Positions 47,544 to 60,400 of a stretch of DNA of 64,000 nucleotides are shown one piece after another. The notes under the pieces are model-generated. The model was not told the DNA's origin. It did not search any database and saw only the letters and a list, made by a program, of their open reading frames with translations. The position numbers and the translations under genes were made by a program. The DNA is from Marsupella aquatica (lineage: Eukaryota; Marchantiophyta). The stretch is taken from NCBI GenBank assembly GCA_973895155.1, contig OZ316891.1, positions 14,880,001 to 14,944,000 on the forward strand, given 5' to 3'. Every line of letters starts with the position of its first letter. Positions within the stretch are counted from its first letter, which is position 1.

Positions 47544-49767
47544 TCAATGCGAAATTCCCTTGTCATTGGCATTGGCGATAAGCGGCGGCTGTACAGGATG
47601 CAAGTCACCCGACAGACACCCATGGCGAAGTCCACCGGTCTGTGACATCTCTAGCAGGCTTTCTTTCACCTGCTCCGGCCGTAGCATTTCCTTCTCTTTG
47701 TTCTACAAAACATAAAATCAATAAATGAACAAATCAGCTATGATTCCTCTCACTTCGATCATCTGGAAACCAGTGCAGCAGCGGAATTGGTCTAAACTAT
47801 AGAAATTACAACTCCCGTCGTAAGTTGGATTTCATCAACAAGCTCGGCGTTTAGGTGTTGGGTTCCGTCCTAATTAATTACCCAGGTGTATAATTTCCTG
47901 TAGTGCACAGAGAGGAAGAGGAGCAGTGCTGTGCACAACTACTTTCCAACTAATCCCTTGGGGTGTCCCTGATGTCTCTCCAGATGATTGTAAGCATTGA
48001 GCAACTTCGCCTTTTTCAACGCTCCAGTACAGTGTGCATAATCTCATTTTCAGGACAGTCGCATTGACATTCATCGTTAAGCGCAAATGGGTGATATGCA
48101 GTATGTGCAAGTTACCAAGAGATGCCCATCGTAGTGAGTGTCCGTCGGATATCTATCTTCTTCTTCCTCTCTATCATCAACAACAGCAGAACATCTCATC
48201 TCTACAGCGATCGAGCGAATTTATGTCCAGAGTACAGACAGCGAACAGGAGAAAAAATTACCTCGGCATTCAAGATGTTGAGGACAAGGCCACGGAATGT
48301 GGTGATATTGGCATTTACGATGTCAAGACCGAGAACGTCAAGGTTTTGCATTAATTTCACAAAAACTCCAGGACGCTTCTCGCAAAAGATTCGGAGACTG
48401 AAGAGTTGGCTGTCGATCTTGTTCACTTCCACCTGCATCACGACATCCTTTACTTCATGTCAATGGATATCAACGTCTAGAGTACTTTACCAAGATTTCA
48501 AGATGTTAATCTATTGCTGTACAATCGAGTTTATCCAGACCAATGCAAAGCCATAGCAGCCAAGGCTGTCGAACCATTACTGCAGAAGTCCTTCAGTCGA
48601 CGGTAAGGAACGTAAAAATCATATCCCCCGTGAGATATTATTGTTACTCATTAAATGACAATCAGAAAACCTTTCGAGCGTAATGTATCAGTACAGTAAC
48701 CCTCTCAAGGTCCTAGGAAAACTTACTTGCATTGGCTGACTAAGTTCATCGCCCTTCCGCTCCTGCATTGCCTCCATGGAGACATTTAGCTGATCCACCT
48801 TTCCTGTATCCCTCCCATCATCCATAATTATTGTTCCTTTGCCATCCTCTGCGGCTTGCTGCCTCTCCACGTCATCGGGTGAAGCGGTCGCTTCAGCCAA
48901 TTGTAGATCATCCTGCTTCGGATCGAGAAGCTCATCTTGTAGGTCCTTCACCTGTTGCTGTAGCTCCTTGACGTACTCAATGGCATCACCCAGAATGGAA
49001 GCTCTGTCCATCTGCACATGATCCAGTTTGGAGTGCGTTTGCCGTAGACATAATTAGTTAAGTAGATCGAGATATTCACAAATTGACAGCGTGCCGTAAC
49101 TATCAAGCATTGCGAATTTGAAACTCACTTTCGTGATCTTGGGCACCAGTGCGCGCAATGAGTAAAGACGTTCATTCAATTTCTTTCTTCGCTTGCGCTC
49201 AGCTACCAGGTTCTTCGAGAGATGCCGTCTTCCAGACCTAGCACCGCCTTTCTCATCATCATCATCCAGTGGGTCACTTCCATCCGATGAGTCTGCACGC
49301 ATCTCTTGCTTCACTTCTCTGTCCGAGGTCTCCTTTGACAAACTACTTGCCATTGGAGATTCTGCCACTCCAGCTGAATGAAGGGAATGACTCGGAGCGA
49401 CGGGAAGCATCATATCCTGAAGAGTCTGGTTGCCAGATGACATGCCCGCTGAGTCCAGGCGCAAGGAATCTCCTGAGCCCTCAAATAGACTCTGGCCTCC
49501 AAGCGAACCAATTCCCTTGGTTTGATCAAGAAAGTTCAGCTGCATTTGCCCTTGTGTATCCATCAGGGACTCGTCATGCTCCCATAGATCAGACGGTGCA
49601 CCCCATGGATTTTCAGAGGCTATATCAACTTGAAAGTTCCTGGGTCCCTTATCACTGTTTGACAGTCCAGAATGATTATAGTAGAGTTTGACTGAATCCT
49701 TATTCAGCAGCCCTTGAAGGTCTCTGCTAGATCCAGACCCCAGAGGAGACTCGGGGGACAGGACCAT
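47544..49767 (-). CDS. bHLH transcription factor with ACT-like domain (AMS/ICE1-like)
   Basis: Four coding exons on the minus strand: 49129-49767, 48727-49011, 48262-48432 and 47544-47702; 1254 nt, 417 residues; all borders GT..AG and all phase 0. The basic region and first helix are HLSKNLVAERKRRKKLNERL, with YSLRALVPKITK at the end of exon 1. Loop and second helix (MDRASILGDAIEYVKELQQQ) open exon 2. H-E-R residues for E-box binding are present in the form A-E-R-K-R-R. Exon 3 encodes an ACT-like fold (FSLRIFCEKRPGVFVKLMQN, LDVLGLDIVNANIT). The class includes AMS, which controls tapetum genes in flowering plants, and ICE1/SCREAM. The start ATG at 49767 is the first after an in-frame TGA; if splicing skips that TGA, the protein could extend upstream (EFTSDFLEFLLKSLQ). 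Confidence 0.9.
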
Positions 49768-51700
49768 TGCGGCCGTTGCTTGAAGGGATTTAAGAAGGAA
49801 TTCCAAGAAGTCTGAAGTAAACTCAGCTGGTTGTCGTCACAGATGTCCCCCACCAGCGACCTGAACAAAATCAAAATCCTTGCACTGCTGTTAGCATATA
49901 TACATCAAAACAAGGGGATGTCTTCCAAATTTGACGTATTTTCCATCAATACAGCTCCTCACAACCTTGATGACTCACTTGCAACGAATCGATGGCAATG
50001 AAGAACGATTCATTGCCTACTGTACACGAACAGCAATTTAGCCTCTAGTAGTAGTTCACGATGAATACGCAAAGTACTGGAGACAAGTACATGAAACTCG
50101 AGGCAAGACCCACGAAGGTTAGTGTAGTTTAAATTCCCATTCCCAACGGACAGCAAAAGCCATTCAAATTCCTATACCCTTAAGAAGATGAATCCATGTA
50201 CGCTTAGAGCAATTGACAAATATTTGATGTCTATCTTCTAATGCGAGCTTAGCGTTTCCATCGCATCAGGTTACCTAGAAATTTATTGTTGCATTGCCCC
50301 ACATTGCACCCCTCTTTGATTTTCCATTCGATGTGCTGGACAGAGGAAGAATTTAACGTCTTACCTCTTCCGACGATAGAATTTCACACGCTACCGTTTC
50401 TCTATTTCGCGAACAAATACTCTGTATGTAAGCGTGATTGATAAGGTGAAAGTTAAAGTGGAGCTGTCTGTAGATTATTGATGGTATAGTTCTAGCCACA
50501 TTATCATTGGTTTTCTTCGTATGCAGAAGACCAGTCCATCTCTCTCGCTCCTGCCTCCTTACCTCCACCCGAGCAGTGCAGAATCCACAGGTGTAAGATA
50601 TCTGAGCAATTCTTTCACTACCTAGTAGGGCTCTCCATACGGACGGACAATTGTCCAATGAGAACTCACCTGTAGACAGCTCGAGGACTCAGAAGCAGGT
50701 TTCTTGCCAGGCGAGTTCGTGGTTGAAGTCACACCTTTGCGACAGTTTTTCCCATCCGAGCTACGCAATTCTGAATTGCCATCCATAAACTGCGACACAG
50801 TAGCCTCGCGATTAGAAATTCTACAGTCTCACACGTACCCGCCGGGTCATAAACAGTATTGCAAGAAACACTGTATGGCCCACAGAAGTATCGTAGTCCA
50901 CTTTACTTGGGAACTAATGTACTGTACCAAGGCTTTGATGGAAAGAAACGAGCTACAGTAATTTGCTGTCGACGATACCAGATTGCGATTTCTGTAAATA
51001 TATTCAAGCAGCAAACAAGACACAACCTACGCACCTCTTCTCGTGACATGGAAGTTTGTTTGCCAATTTGAGTAGTTCAGCTCACATTGCACCGGCAGGC
51101 TAGATTGGCTTACGGGCAGAAATAATACAGAGACCTATAACTTGATGGAGTTGGGAGTCGTTCGCCTAGTTATTCTGGTCGCTCGGCTTCTTTTTCTGCT
51201 CGGTGTCGCAAAATAACTGGAGAAGCGATGGACGAAGCTTGACGTCGGATGATGATAAGCTCGGCCTAGAGAACACATGCACGAACGCCATTCACTGGAG
51301 GGCAAGCCTGCTGCTGTAGTAACTGCAGGAGTGGAAGGAAGCTAGGCGAGCACGGTGAATGAGACCGCCATCAAATGCGTCCAGCATGATAAGTACGGAG
51401 TGGTTGGTGCTGCGGCAGGTGCGGTCCGTCCTCGCTTAACCGCACGGCACAGCCTGCGCTCTCTCTCTGCTAAGCGGTTCCTTTCCAGAGAGGAGGGATC
51501 AGGATCGCGGTGCGTAGTTTGTTGGGCTGTTACAAAGGAGATAGCACAAGTTTGTTTACGGCATTTAGATTACGCTCAAGTCTTAAGACTTCGCTTCTCG
51601 GATCTTTAGTAAACATTTCGCAGTCTGTCTTGCTTGTGCCTTCTTGCCCGTGCTGCAACCTTCGTCCCTTCTCTCTTTCACTGGAAGGTAGCATCAAATC
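49768..51700. other. bHLH 5' region, may contain untranslated or additional exons
   Basis: An acceptor-like sequence (TTTTGTTCAG, minus) lies near 49862, followed by an in-frame TGA before the ATG. A candidate upstream exon is at 50670-50786. No MYC-N-type domain, usual in AMS proteins, was found. 51420-51480 (plus) is GC- and CT-rich (CTCTCTCTCTGC), compatible with a 5' UTR. Confidence 0.4.
50670..50786 (-). CDS. Possible upstream exon of the bHLH gene (39 codons)
   Basis: On the minus strand an ATG at 50786 opens 39 codons, Ser/Lys-rich (MDGNSELRSSDGKNCRKG...), ending in an ideal donor CTACAG|GTGAGT at 50670. Joined to the acceptor near 49862 it would read eight more codons to a TGA just upstream of the bHLH ATG. 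It would then be a short upstream ORF rather than part of the protein. No transcript evidence is available. Confidence 0.3.
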
Positions 51701-53369
51701 AGTACTTCATTAATTCATTGATCGGTAGAAATTGTCTATCAGTTGCCAGGTTCACTAGCAGGGGAAACAATCAATTCGAAGGCAAACTTTTGCATAGTTT
51801 CCAGTCTAAGTAAGCCTTAATTGCAACTGACTTGTCTTTCTTCATATCTTACATTTCTATCTGTTGCCTGAGTTGTGTCTGTCTAGCCTTTTGAAACTCT
51901 TCGTTCATCCCCTCTGGAGCTGCTTGTGCGCATCTATTCAAGAGAAATTGGCTTAACTTTTGAAACGGAAATTATCGCTCTTCTTCTGCTGGGGAGGTGT
52001 AGTAAGTTTGTTCAAATCAGTAGTTAAAACTCATTAGTTGATTCCTTGGCTGCATTTCATCGCCGTTTGTACGCTCCATAAGTCGATCTTTGGAACCGTG
52101 GACAATCATGTACTTCATATCAAACTTATTTCTTCTGCCAAGCTCGTACGCTGATTCAGCTTTTTCCGTGGTCGATTTGTAGCCCTGCCCGTAGGAATGA
52201 CGGTCAGGAGGCAATCAATGGCAAAGAAGTGGAGCTCGCTTCTCTTTTCACCAGTCAATCTTTGCTGAATTTGACAGTACCTCCCGTGGTCTTTGTTGCA
52301 TTAGCTCTCTGTATCTGACGAAGACTGTTTTCCATTTTCTCAGGAGACTTAAGAGGTTCCTCTAGAGGGCAGTGGCCACTAATCTTCCCCTCCACCCCTC
52401 TACCTGCTCGATCTCAGCTTCTCCTTAGAATTGGTCGATCGAACGAACTGTCTCTGTATGGAGGACAGACACATATGAATGACTTCCTCTTGGCTACTAC
52501 GATTGGCAGAAACGAAGGGAAAAGGAATAGCTATGTTTTTCTTGTACTGGTGGTATCACAAACATGTCACTCAAACGAAGGATAAAAAAGGAGAATGGCG
52601 ATGGAGCTCATGAGCTGACCATTTGCATGTCCCAAGAGGCTCTCCAATGAGTTCGTTTGGAATGACACCACTACAAGAAAAGCACAGCCGTTCCCAACAC
52701 TTGGTTATTTCCTGGAGAGCACAGCTTGCTTGGGAAGAAGGGACTATTCGGCTGCAACGGCTTTGAATGTAGTGCAATTTGTCCATATGAAATAAGTTGC
52801 TTTCAAGTGGGTCACAACGAAAGTTCACTCTTCCAGATTCTTTCAAATACTAGCCCACCACACCTTACTAAATCAATAGGCCTCTCGTGGAGGATGGGTC
52901 TTGATATGGATGATTGCCTAGGCCCTTTGGTGCTGGTTTGCTCGGGGCGTGTTTTAAAGTGGTAAACATTCCCAAGATTGCACCAATTAGCTACACTAGG
53001 GTTTTTGTATTCCATTGGCCAATTTTCCACCTAGACACACAGAACCCATTAGTCAGAATCTTAAATCTAGGTAGATCTCATAGTCACAAATGAATCTAAG
53101 AATACTAGCTAAGGAATGTTTTTTGCATCTATTCACACAAGGTGACATACTTGTGAATCTAAGAAAATTAGATAAGTAATACTTTAGCATTTCCCTTCCG
53201 ACAAGTTGACATTAGCCTCACCATAAAGGAAAAACCTTAAAAATTAGGCTGCTTGGCCCCCTTCTTGTATTGCATTGCACTGGTTAAGTTGCAAAACTTG
53301 ACTGTCTACCTTAACACCCTTCCTGTATTGCATTGCACTGGTTAAGTTGTGAAACTTGACTACCTTAAT
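51700..53369. other. Intergenic, no supported gene
   Basis: No gene supported. 53255-53370 contains a tandem pair of about 62 bp (TGTATTGCATTGCACTGGTT twice), which touches the end of dispersed repeat copy B. Confidence 0.5.
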
Positions 53370-55190
53370 ACTTAGCTCCGATGTCGCTAACTCCGACGTC
53401 GAGCTCCTCTATGGTCCAAGCCCTCGGAACGGCCATACGGTGGTGACTAAGTATGGGGAGAATAGTGGGCAACGAGGTGTTGCATTAGCAAGGGCAAGAC
53501 GCTAAGCTGATGACGCACACTAGGGACTTAAACTTACTAGCTTTGGGTTGGTCGGGTCATGGGAAGGGGCTGGGCTCAGGGTGGACCGTTCGGACCCCCG
53601 GGTGGATTTGAGTTGTGAGAGCTTGAGTGAGAGCTCCTCTTGGGCCCAAGGTTAACAAAGTTTAGTTCATGCGCAAGGGACGTTTTGCGCATAAGTTATG
53701 GTGTTGGCCAAGGTGCAGCCGTCCGAGACCCCTGGGTGACGACAGGTTCTGAGAGCCTATGCATGAGCATTGGATCGGTCTGATCACAACGGGCTAAGGC
53801 ACTCCATCTTCGGATGTCTAGCTACAAAGTTATGGGCATAGCAAGTTAGTTGCATGCCAATGCAATGTGTAGGTTGGAGTCCAGGTTAGGGCCCAAATAT
53901 AGGGGACCCAAACCGGTCCGGGGGTGGCAGGTCTCCAAAAGCACATATGAAGGGAGTGATGTCTTCATGGGGGCCAAGGGCAAGCCCAAGTCGTGAGCCA
54001 CGACGGTCGCGACACCAAGAGGAAACGTCAAATTGAAACGACAATAACTTCTCAACGGGAAGTCCGTTGGGGGACTCTTGGATACGTTGGAAAGCTCTTG
54101 AAGAGGACTAGTGCATCCTTCTGATCTCAATTGGGTCTAGGGGTGAAATGGATTCTTGTGTTTTGTGGGGGCTATCTTGCCTGCTTGCCAAATCTTGCCA
54201 GCTTGCCAAATCTTGCCAAAATAGCAACCAAGCCACATTCAATTTCCCACAGAAGCTTGCGTTGGGGAGGCAAAGCAAAGTAGATCTGGAGGTTGAGTTC
54301 TAAGTGCACTTGGCCCCTAGACTATCAGTTGAGTGGGAACCTTGGAGTTGGTTGCTAGAGTCACAGTCAATCTAGTCCTCGGGGGCCTCAATGCAAGGGG
54401 TGTCCCTATGTCACGTGCAAAGTTTTGGGGGAATAAACACCCTAAAACTTAAGTCAATAAAGGTTTTATTTACCCCTAACTTAATGGAATATTTCCAATT
54501 TTGATTTAAAAAAACTCTATGATTCTTACAATTCTCGAAATTGGATTAAAATAACCCTAATGTTCTTCAACAAAAATTTAAAAGTATTTCACTAAACCCA
54601 ATTAAAAACCCTACACTTATTTGCGTGTGATGGGTTGGAAGAAAAGAAGTGAAGACCCCGGGATCTAGTCTCGACGTTGTAAGACAAGCTTTCGGACAAG
54701 CTAAGCTATTGGGCCATGAGCATGTCTTGGGGGCAAGGCGATTAGCCAATGACGGATAGAAAGTGGGGAGGCACGGGCAACACCCAAAGAGGTGTTGTTC
54801 TAGACAAACAATGGGTGTTGGCTCTGGCTTTGACTTATGGCAAGGCCATGCGGGCCCGGGAGGTTCTATTTGCTGAGCTTGAGTTCTCTTTACCAATGTT
54901 TGTTGAGCTTGAGTTAGGATGCTAGTCTTGGAGAGTCTAGATCCTACGGGTTACTTACTGAGGTGTTTGGTTGTTTGTGCAGACAATGATGATCGATGTG
55001 CGACGGTCGTGTTAGGGAGCAAGTGCGACTTTGTATGGGAGTTGTCGCTGGAGGTGCAATAGGTACCTAAGTGCTTGCTCCATGAGTTCTGTGTAGGCGT
55101 TCGGACATCAGGGGCACTTAGGGGAGGGTGTTAGGATTGGTGAGAGCACTGGTTGGCAAGGTCCACCACTGGTTAGTAGGGTATGCATTT
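53370..55190 (+). repeat. GC-rich dispersed repeat, copy B
   Basis: Aligns by eye with the reverse complement of 32060-33498 (see copy A). It is somewhat diverged, with small insertions. No LTR-type borders could be fixed. No protein domain seen. Confidence 0.65.
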
Positions 55191-55527
55191 TTGAAAAATT
55201 AAAAAGCAACAAGCATTACAACAATCCATGAAACAAATTCTTCCCTTAAAATCTACATAGTACTTTAAAAGATAGCTAAATCATGGCATAAATAACTATG
55301 AGTATCCTTTAATTACTAGACTATGTGTTTTTGCATATTTTGTATTTTAATCACTTTGCAACTTTGTTTTAATGTGTTTTTGCCATATCTAAGTTAAGTT
55401 TATTTGATAATCATTTAGCTAGTTTACAACACCATCAGGCTGAAACAAATGTACTAATGGTTCTGTCCTTAGTATTTTATAGTCTGATAGTCTTTGAATA
55501 ACTATTGATGGTTATACCGTCATTAAC
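55191..55527. other. AT-rich intergenic stretch
   Basis: Nothing recognised; rich in A/T words with no frame of note. Confidence 0.5.
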
Positions 55528-55855
55528 TACACTCTTCATTGTAATTAGTGTTAATATGCAAGAATTAGTGTTACTAACATTAATTTTGGTAAAAATAATT
55601 TTGAGTCCAAGTAACACTAATTTTTGTCAGTTTTTCAGAATAGTTTTTGCCACTTTTGTTTAATTGCTAGGATTTTCAAAATAGATTTTCCCCTCTATTT
55701 TTCCACTTTGAGACCACAGTGACACTAATTCATGTGCACGGAAATAGTGTTAGCACAAAATTAGTGTGACTAACACTAATTGGCGAGTGACTCTGAAAAT
55801 TGGCCCTCTCAAATTAGTGTTAGTCACGTGCACAATAATTAAGGTGAACAGTGTA
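55528..55855. mobile_element. Probable small TIR element (MITE) with TA target duplication
   Basis: The body 55530-55853 (324 bp) starts CACTCTTCATTGTAATTA and ends in the complement of CACTGTTCACCTTAATTA, about three-quarters identical. TA flanks both sides. Inside, TTAGTGTTA and ACACTAATT words recur several times, as in the element at 10511-11669, so the two may be related. The imperfect TIRs make this less certain. Confidence 0.5.
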
Positions 55856-56071
55856 GAGTTATAAACATAGGTGTAATCTTAAACCATGGTTAATCCTCTT
55901 TGAATGTGCTGGCATCTTACAAAATGGGGACTGATTTGAGCTTGTGCTCAGCTTTGTACTGAAAAATACATGGTTAATCACAATAATCTACCAAAGGTGG
56001 GAGTGACTTAACCATAGTTGAAATTAGTGGCAAAGAGAAGCAAGACCTTGATATGTGCATGTTGTTGACAA

Positions 56072-56416
56072 TGTTAGGATTTACTCTTAGGTCTAGAGTT
56101 ACGACTGTACCATAGTTAAGGCTAACCTTAGTCGCTGACATGGTTAGGTTAGTCATGTTGTGCACACTCTATAAGCAAGCAGTGTTTGCTTGGAGAGATG
56201 GAACTCGGGCTCATTCTTACGGAGCTAGTTGAGAGATAGAGAGAGCTTGTGCTGTGGATGTTTGGTATGGCCGGTCGGCCTAGAGTGCAGTAAAGCTCTT
56301 GTGTGTTCCCGTGGACGTAGCCTCATGAGGAGGTGAACCACATATCTCTTTGTGTCGACTATTGTGGGCTAGATGATTCATGGGCTTGCCGTTGCAATCG
56401 TCGTCGATACTTAACA
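56072..56416 (+). repeat. copia-2 5' LTR
   Basis: 345 bp with no MITE; the site of the copia-1 MITE reads GTTACGAC here. Confidence 0.9.
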
Positions 56417-57489
56417 ATTGGTATCAGAGCATGTCTGGGAGGTGACGAGGTCTTTTTTGTGACGGTTTTTCCAGCGTTCATTGTCGGTGTTACATTTGGA
56501 GTTTTGTCGCATGAAACTCGAATGTGTGTGGTTGAACGAATAGATTAGTGAGAGGGCTTTCTAACGGTGGTTAGAACTTGCTGATCGGTATCCGTGGTGT
56601 GGAGGAATCAAAGTTTGTGTCAATCTGGAGTTTTTTCGTGTTCGATGGTATTTTGGGGGAGAAACTAGAGATCGTTTTTTCAACGGTTTGAGTTGTGCGG
56701 TGCGGGAGGCATCGCATGTTATAGCTCATGTTGGACGTTAAAGCGAGCTGTTCATTTTGGTAGTTGAGTTGCTGTCGAGTGGTTACCGAGTGCGTCATGA
56801 CGAGTGAAGGAGACGTTCAGATTTTTTCACAGGCTATGGAGCTTGTTCTCATCTGAACCGGGTTAATCGTCGTCACGTCCAACTTGGAGGAAGAAACGCG
56901 AAGTGCTACGGCTCAATGTTTTGATCGCGGCAAGGCGGTCATTTTGAGTCCGAGATTGGCACTTGACGTGGAGTGAGTATGACACGACGGAAGATTTTTT
57001 CTCTGCTGAGCTCACAGATTGTGTCGGTGCAATTCGGCAACATTTCCCCGTCGGCGGTCATCATTTTTACTCGTGGAATTGGCGGCAACAAGCAACGTTG
57101 GATGTTGGCAAATTGTGTTTCCTACGGCAACTTAGCGCACCGCGGAGAGGTGAGGTGCGGCGACGACCTAGGGCACAAGGAAAAGACAAAGTTAGTGAAC
57201 AGTAACTTTGTCCAGGAATTGCGGCAGGATTTTCATAGCAACAGGGTTTCTAGGGAGACCCGGAGTGACCAGAGGGAGCCTCGCTCCAAGGGCGCCCCTA
57301 GGGCACCTCACTCCAAGAGCGACCCAAAGTGACTAGGGGGACCAAAATTTGTATAACTTTTCCGTCGAAGTTTGTTTTTGATTTTGGTTTTCAGTCTTGG
57401 ACTCCTAGCCTCATGGGCTACGCGGCAATGATTAGTTTTGAGTTTTTTGAGAAGTTGTGAAAAACATTGTTTTTTTGTGATTTTCTCAT

Positions 57490-60400
57490 ATGAGTGATTC
57501 AGAGGAGATTTTCGAAGACGTGGAACTTGAAGCACGAGGATCACCGCAGCGGTTTGTGGTGGAGAGAGAGGAGCAGGAGGAAGAGCACGTGACACCGATA
57601 CCATCACCTGTGCGACGAGTGGTGGAGGAAGCAGTTCTTCTACCGGAGCTCACGGTAGTGCCAAAGAAGAAGATGGATACGTTCAAGCTTGGGAGACCCA
57701 AGTATGAAGTGACAAAGTATGATGGGCGCTCTGACTACTTGCTTTGGGAGAAGCAGGTGAAGGGAGTGCTCTATGCGTCAGGGATGGGCCAACTATTGAG
57801 CCCTCGTGAAGACGATGTTGATGAGAAACAATGGGATCGCATGCAGGAGCAGGGAGTGTGGTGTGTTACACTCTATCTCATGCCTCCCATCATCAAGCAG
57901 TTGGGTGCACATAAGGATTGCATGTCCTTGTTTGCGGAATTGCAGAGCAAGTATCACCGCAAGTAGTTGTCAAACCGGCTCTATACTTCCTACAAACTGA
58001 TGAGTTTCAAGATGAAGAAATCTGGTACGAAGTTGTAGGACCATGTGGATGTTTTCAACGACATGGTCATTGACTTGGAAAACCTTGGGGAGACTTTGAA
58101 TGATGAGACGAAGGCTCTGCAGCTTCTCAGTTCATTGCCTCCATCTTACCAATCCCTATCATGGATGTTGTTGTATCGTGATAGGGATACCATTTCATAC
58201 AATGACGTGGTAAGTTCTCTGCTTAGTGATGATCTTCAGCAAAAGATGCACATCACGTCACAACCTTCATCCTCTGGTGCTGCCCTCATTGTTAACCATG
58301 GGAGGAGTATGCAGCGACCAACTGGGGAGCGTAGAACCCAGTTTAGATCTAAATCCAGATCTAAGTCCAGAGGTAAATCCCCTCAGAGAAGGCAGGTGAC
58401 ATGTTGGAAGTGCAACCAGGTTGGACACTTCAAGCGAGACTGTAAGGGAAAGGTAGCTAAATCTTCATCGACAAATGTGGCTAGGGCTGATGGAGATGCT
58501 GATTTACTCAATGATGAGTATGTATTATGAAGCCAAGGGTATGCTCTATGCACGTTATCTAGGAGAGCAAATGATGTGTGGATTCTTGATTGTGCTTGCT
58601 CTTTTCACATTTGTTACATTCGAGAGTTTTTCAGTTCTTACTCTGTTTCAAACGCTTCAGTTCTGATGGGAAATGATCACTTCTGTCAAATTGAGGGTAT
58701 TGGGTCTATGAAGATTCAAATGTTTGATGACACTATGCGCACAGTGTCCGGAGTCAAGTATGTACTTGGCATGCGTAAGAATCTGATTTCACTTGGTGTG
58801 TTGGATTCAAATGGTCATCAATGGAGCATTATTGATGGTGAACTTCAAGTCAGGTCGGGAGAGACAATGATCTTGAAGGGGAGCAGACAGAAGAATTTGT
58901 ATGTGTTGTAGGGCAATACTGTATATGGAGAGGCCAATGTAACCAAGTCTCACGAGGAGATGACTAATCTGTGGCATTCACGGCTAGGCCACATGAGTGA
59001 GAAGGGTTTGGCTATCTTACGGAAGAATGGACTCATTTCTAATTTGCAATCTTGTAAATTAGAGTTCTGTGAGCATTGCATTCTTGGAAAGCAGCATCGT
59101 CGTGCTTTTGGTGTTGGAACTCATCGTTCCAAAGCGGTTCTTGAGTACATACATAGTGACGTGTGGGGTCCATCCCCGACTCCCTCACACTCTGGAAATT
59201 TGTACTATGTATCATTTATTGACGATTACTCAAGATTTGTGTGGATTTATTTCATGACGCATAAGTCTGATGTCTTATCCATTTTTAAGAAGTGGAAGGC
59301 CCAGATGGAGAATCAGACTAGAAACACGGTTAAGTATTTGGATACAAGGGTGAAGAGTCTGAGGTCTGACAACGGTGGGGAGTACACTTCAGTGGAATTT
59401 CAAGAGTATTCTTCAGAACAGGGGATAACTTGCCATCTCACCACAGTTTATACTCCACAGCAGAATGGTGTCGCTGAGAGGCTTAATCATACACTGTTGG
59501 AGCGGTCACAGAGTATGTTGAGCCAATCAGGTTTACCACAAGAATTTTGGGCAGAGGAAGTGATGCATATGCTCTCACACCAAAGCAAAATAGGACCAAG
59601 TTGGATCCTACCTCCAAGAAATATGTTTTTCTTGGGTACCAGAGTGGTGTGAAAGCCTATAGGCTATGGGATCCTATTGCCTGTAAGCTCGTTGTCAGTA
59701 GGGATGTTTCCTTCAATGAATCTAGATTATTGAAGGAGGGGGAGAATACTCAGATCTCCCGTACTGACAAAGGAAAATCTCCTATCCTGGATCTCGTTGA
59801 GGGGGAGATTGGTCATGAGGTCCATGACCGGAGAGAAGAAGTTGCTCCAAATATGGAGTTGGTTCCTGTGCCAGAGGAACCAGAGGAGTTTGTTGATGCT
59901 GGTGAACAGCAAGTGGATGCTACTGAGCTTCAGATTGTACCAGCACACATGGATCAACCAGAGTCATCGGCTAGAAGAACATCTGGTCGCACTGTACGCG
60001 CTCCACCAAGGTATGGACAGTGGGTTGATTCATCTCAATTGCAAGAGGAGGTTTTGTTACTGACGATGAGGGTGATGGGTTGATTTTGGAAGAAGGGGAA
60101 CCTTCTTCATTTCATGAGGCAAGTGCTTCTAAGGAGAAGCAGGAGTGGACTGCAACAATGCAAACGGAGATGCAGTCACTGAAGTACAACAAAACTTGGG
60201 AGCTTGTCAAGCTGCCTGAGGGACAGCAAGTGGTGGACAACAAGTGGATATACAAGCTAAAGGATCAATTCACGGGAGGTGGATCGAAGGTCTACAAGGC
60301 TAGGTTGGTAGCCAAGGGATTCACACAGAAAAAAAATGTGTGGATTACAATGAGGTCTTCTCACCAGTTGTTAAGTACTCAACAATACGGCTATTGTGTG

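Noticed and set aside
50353-50658. 101-codon minus-strand frame upstream of the bHLH gene
   Set aside because: No domain or splice link; lies in the presumed 5' intron.
54567-54896. 109-codon minus-strand frame in dispersed repeat copy B
   Set aside because: Not kept open in copy A of the same repeat.
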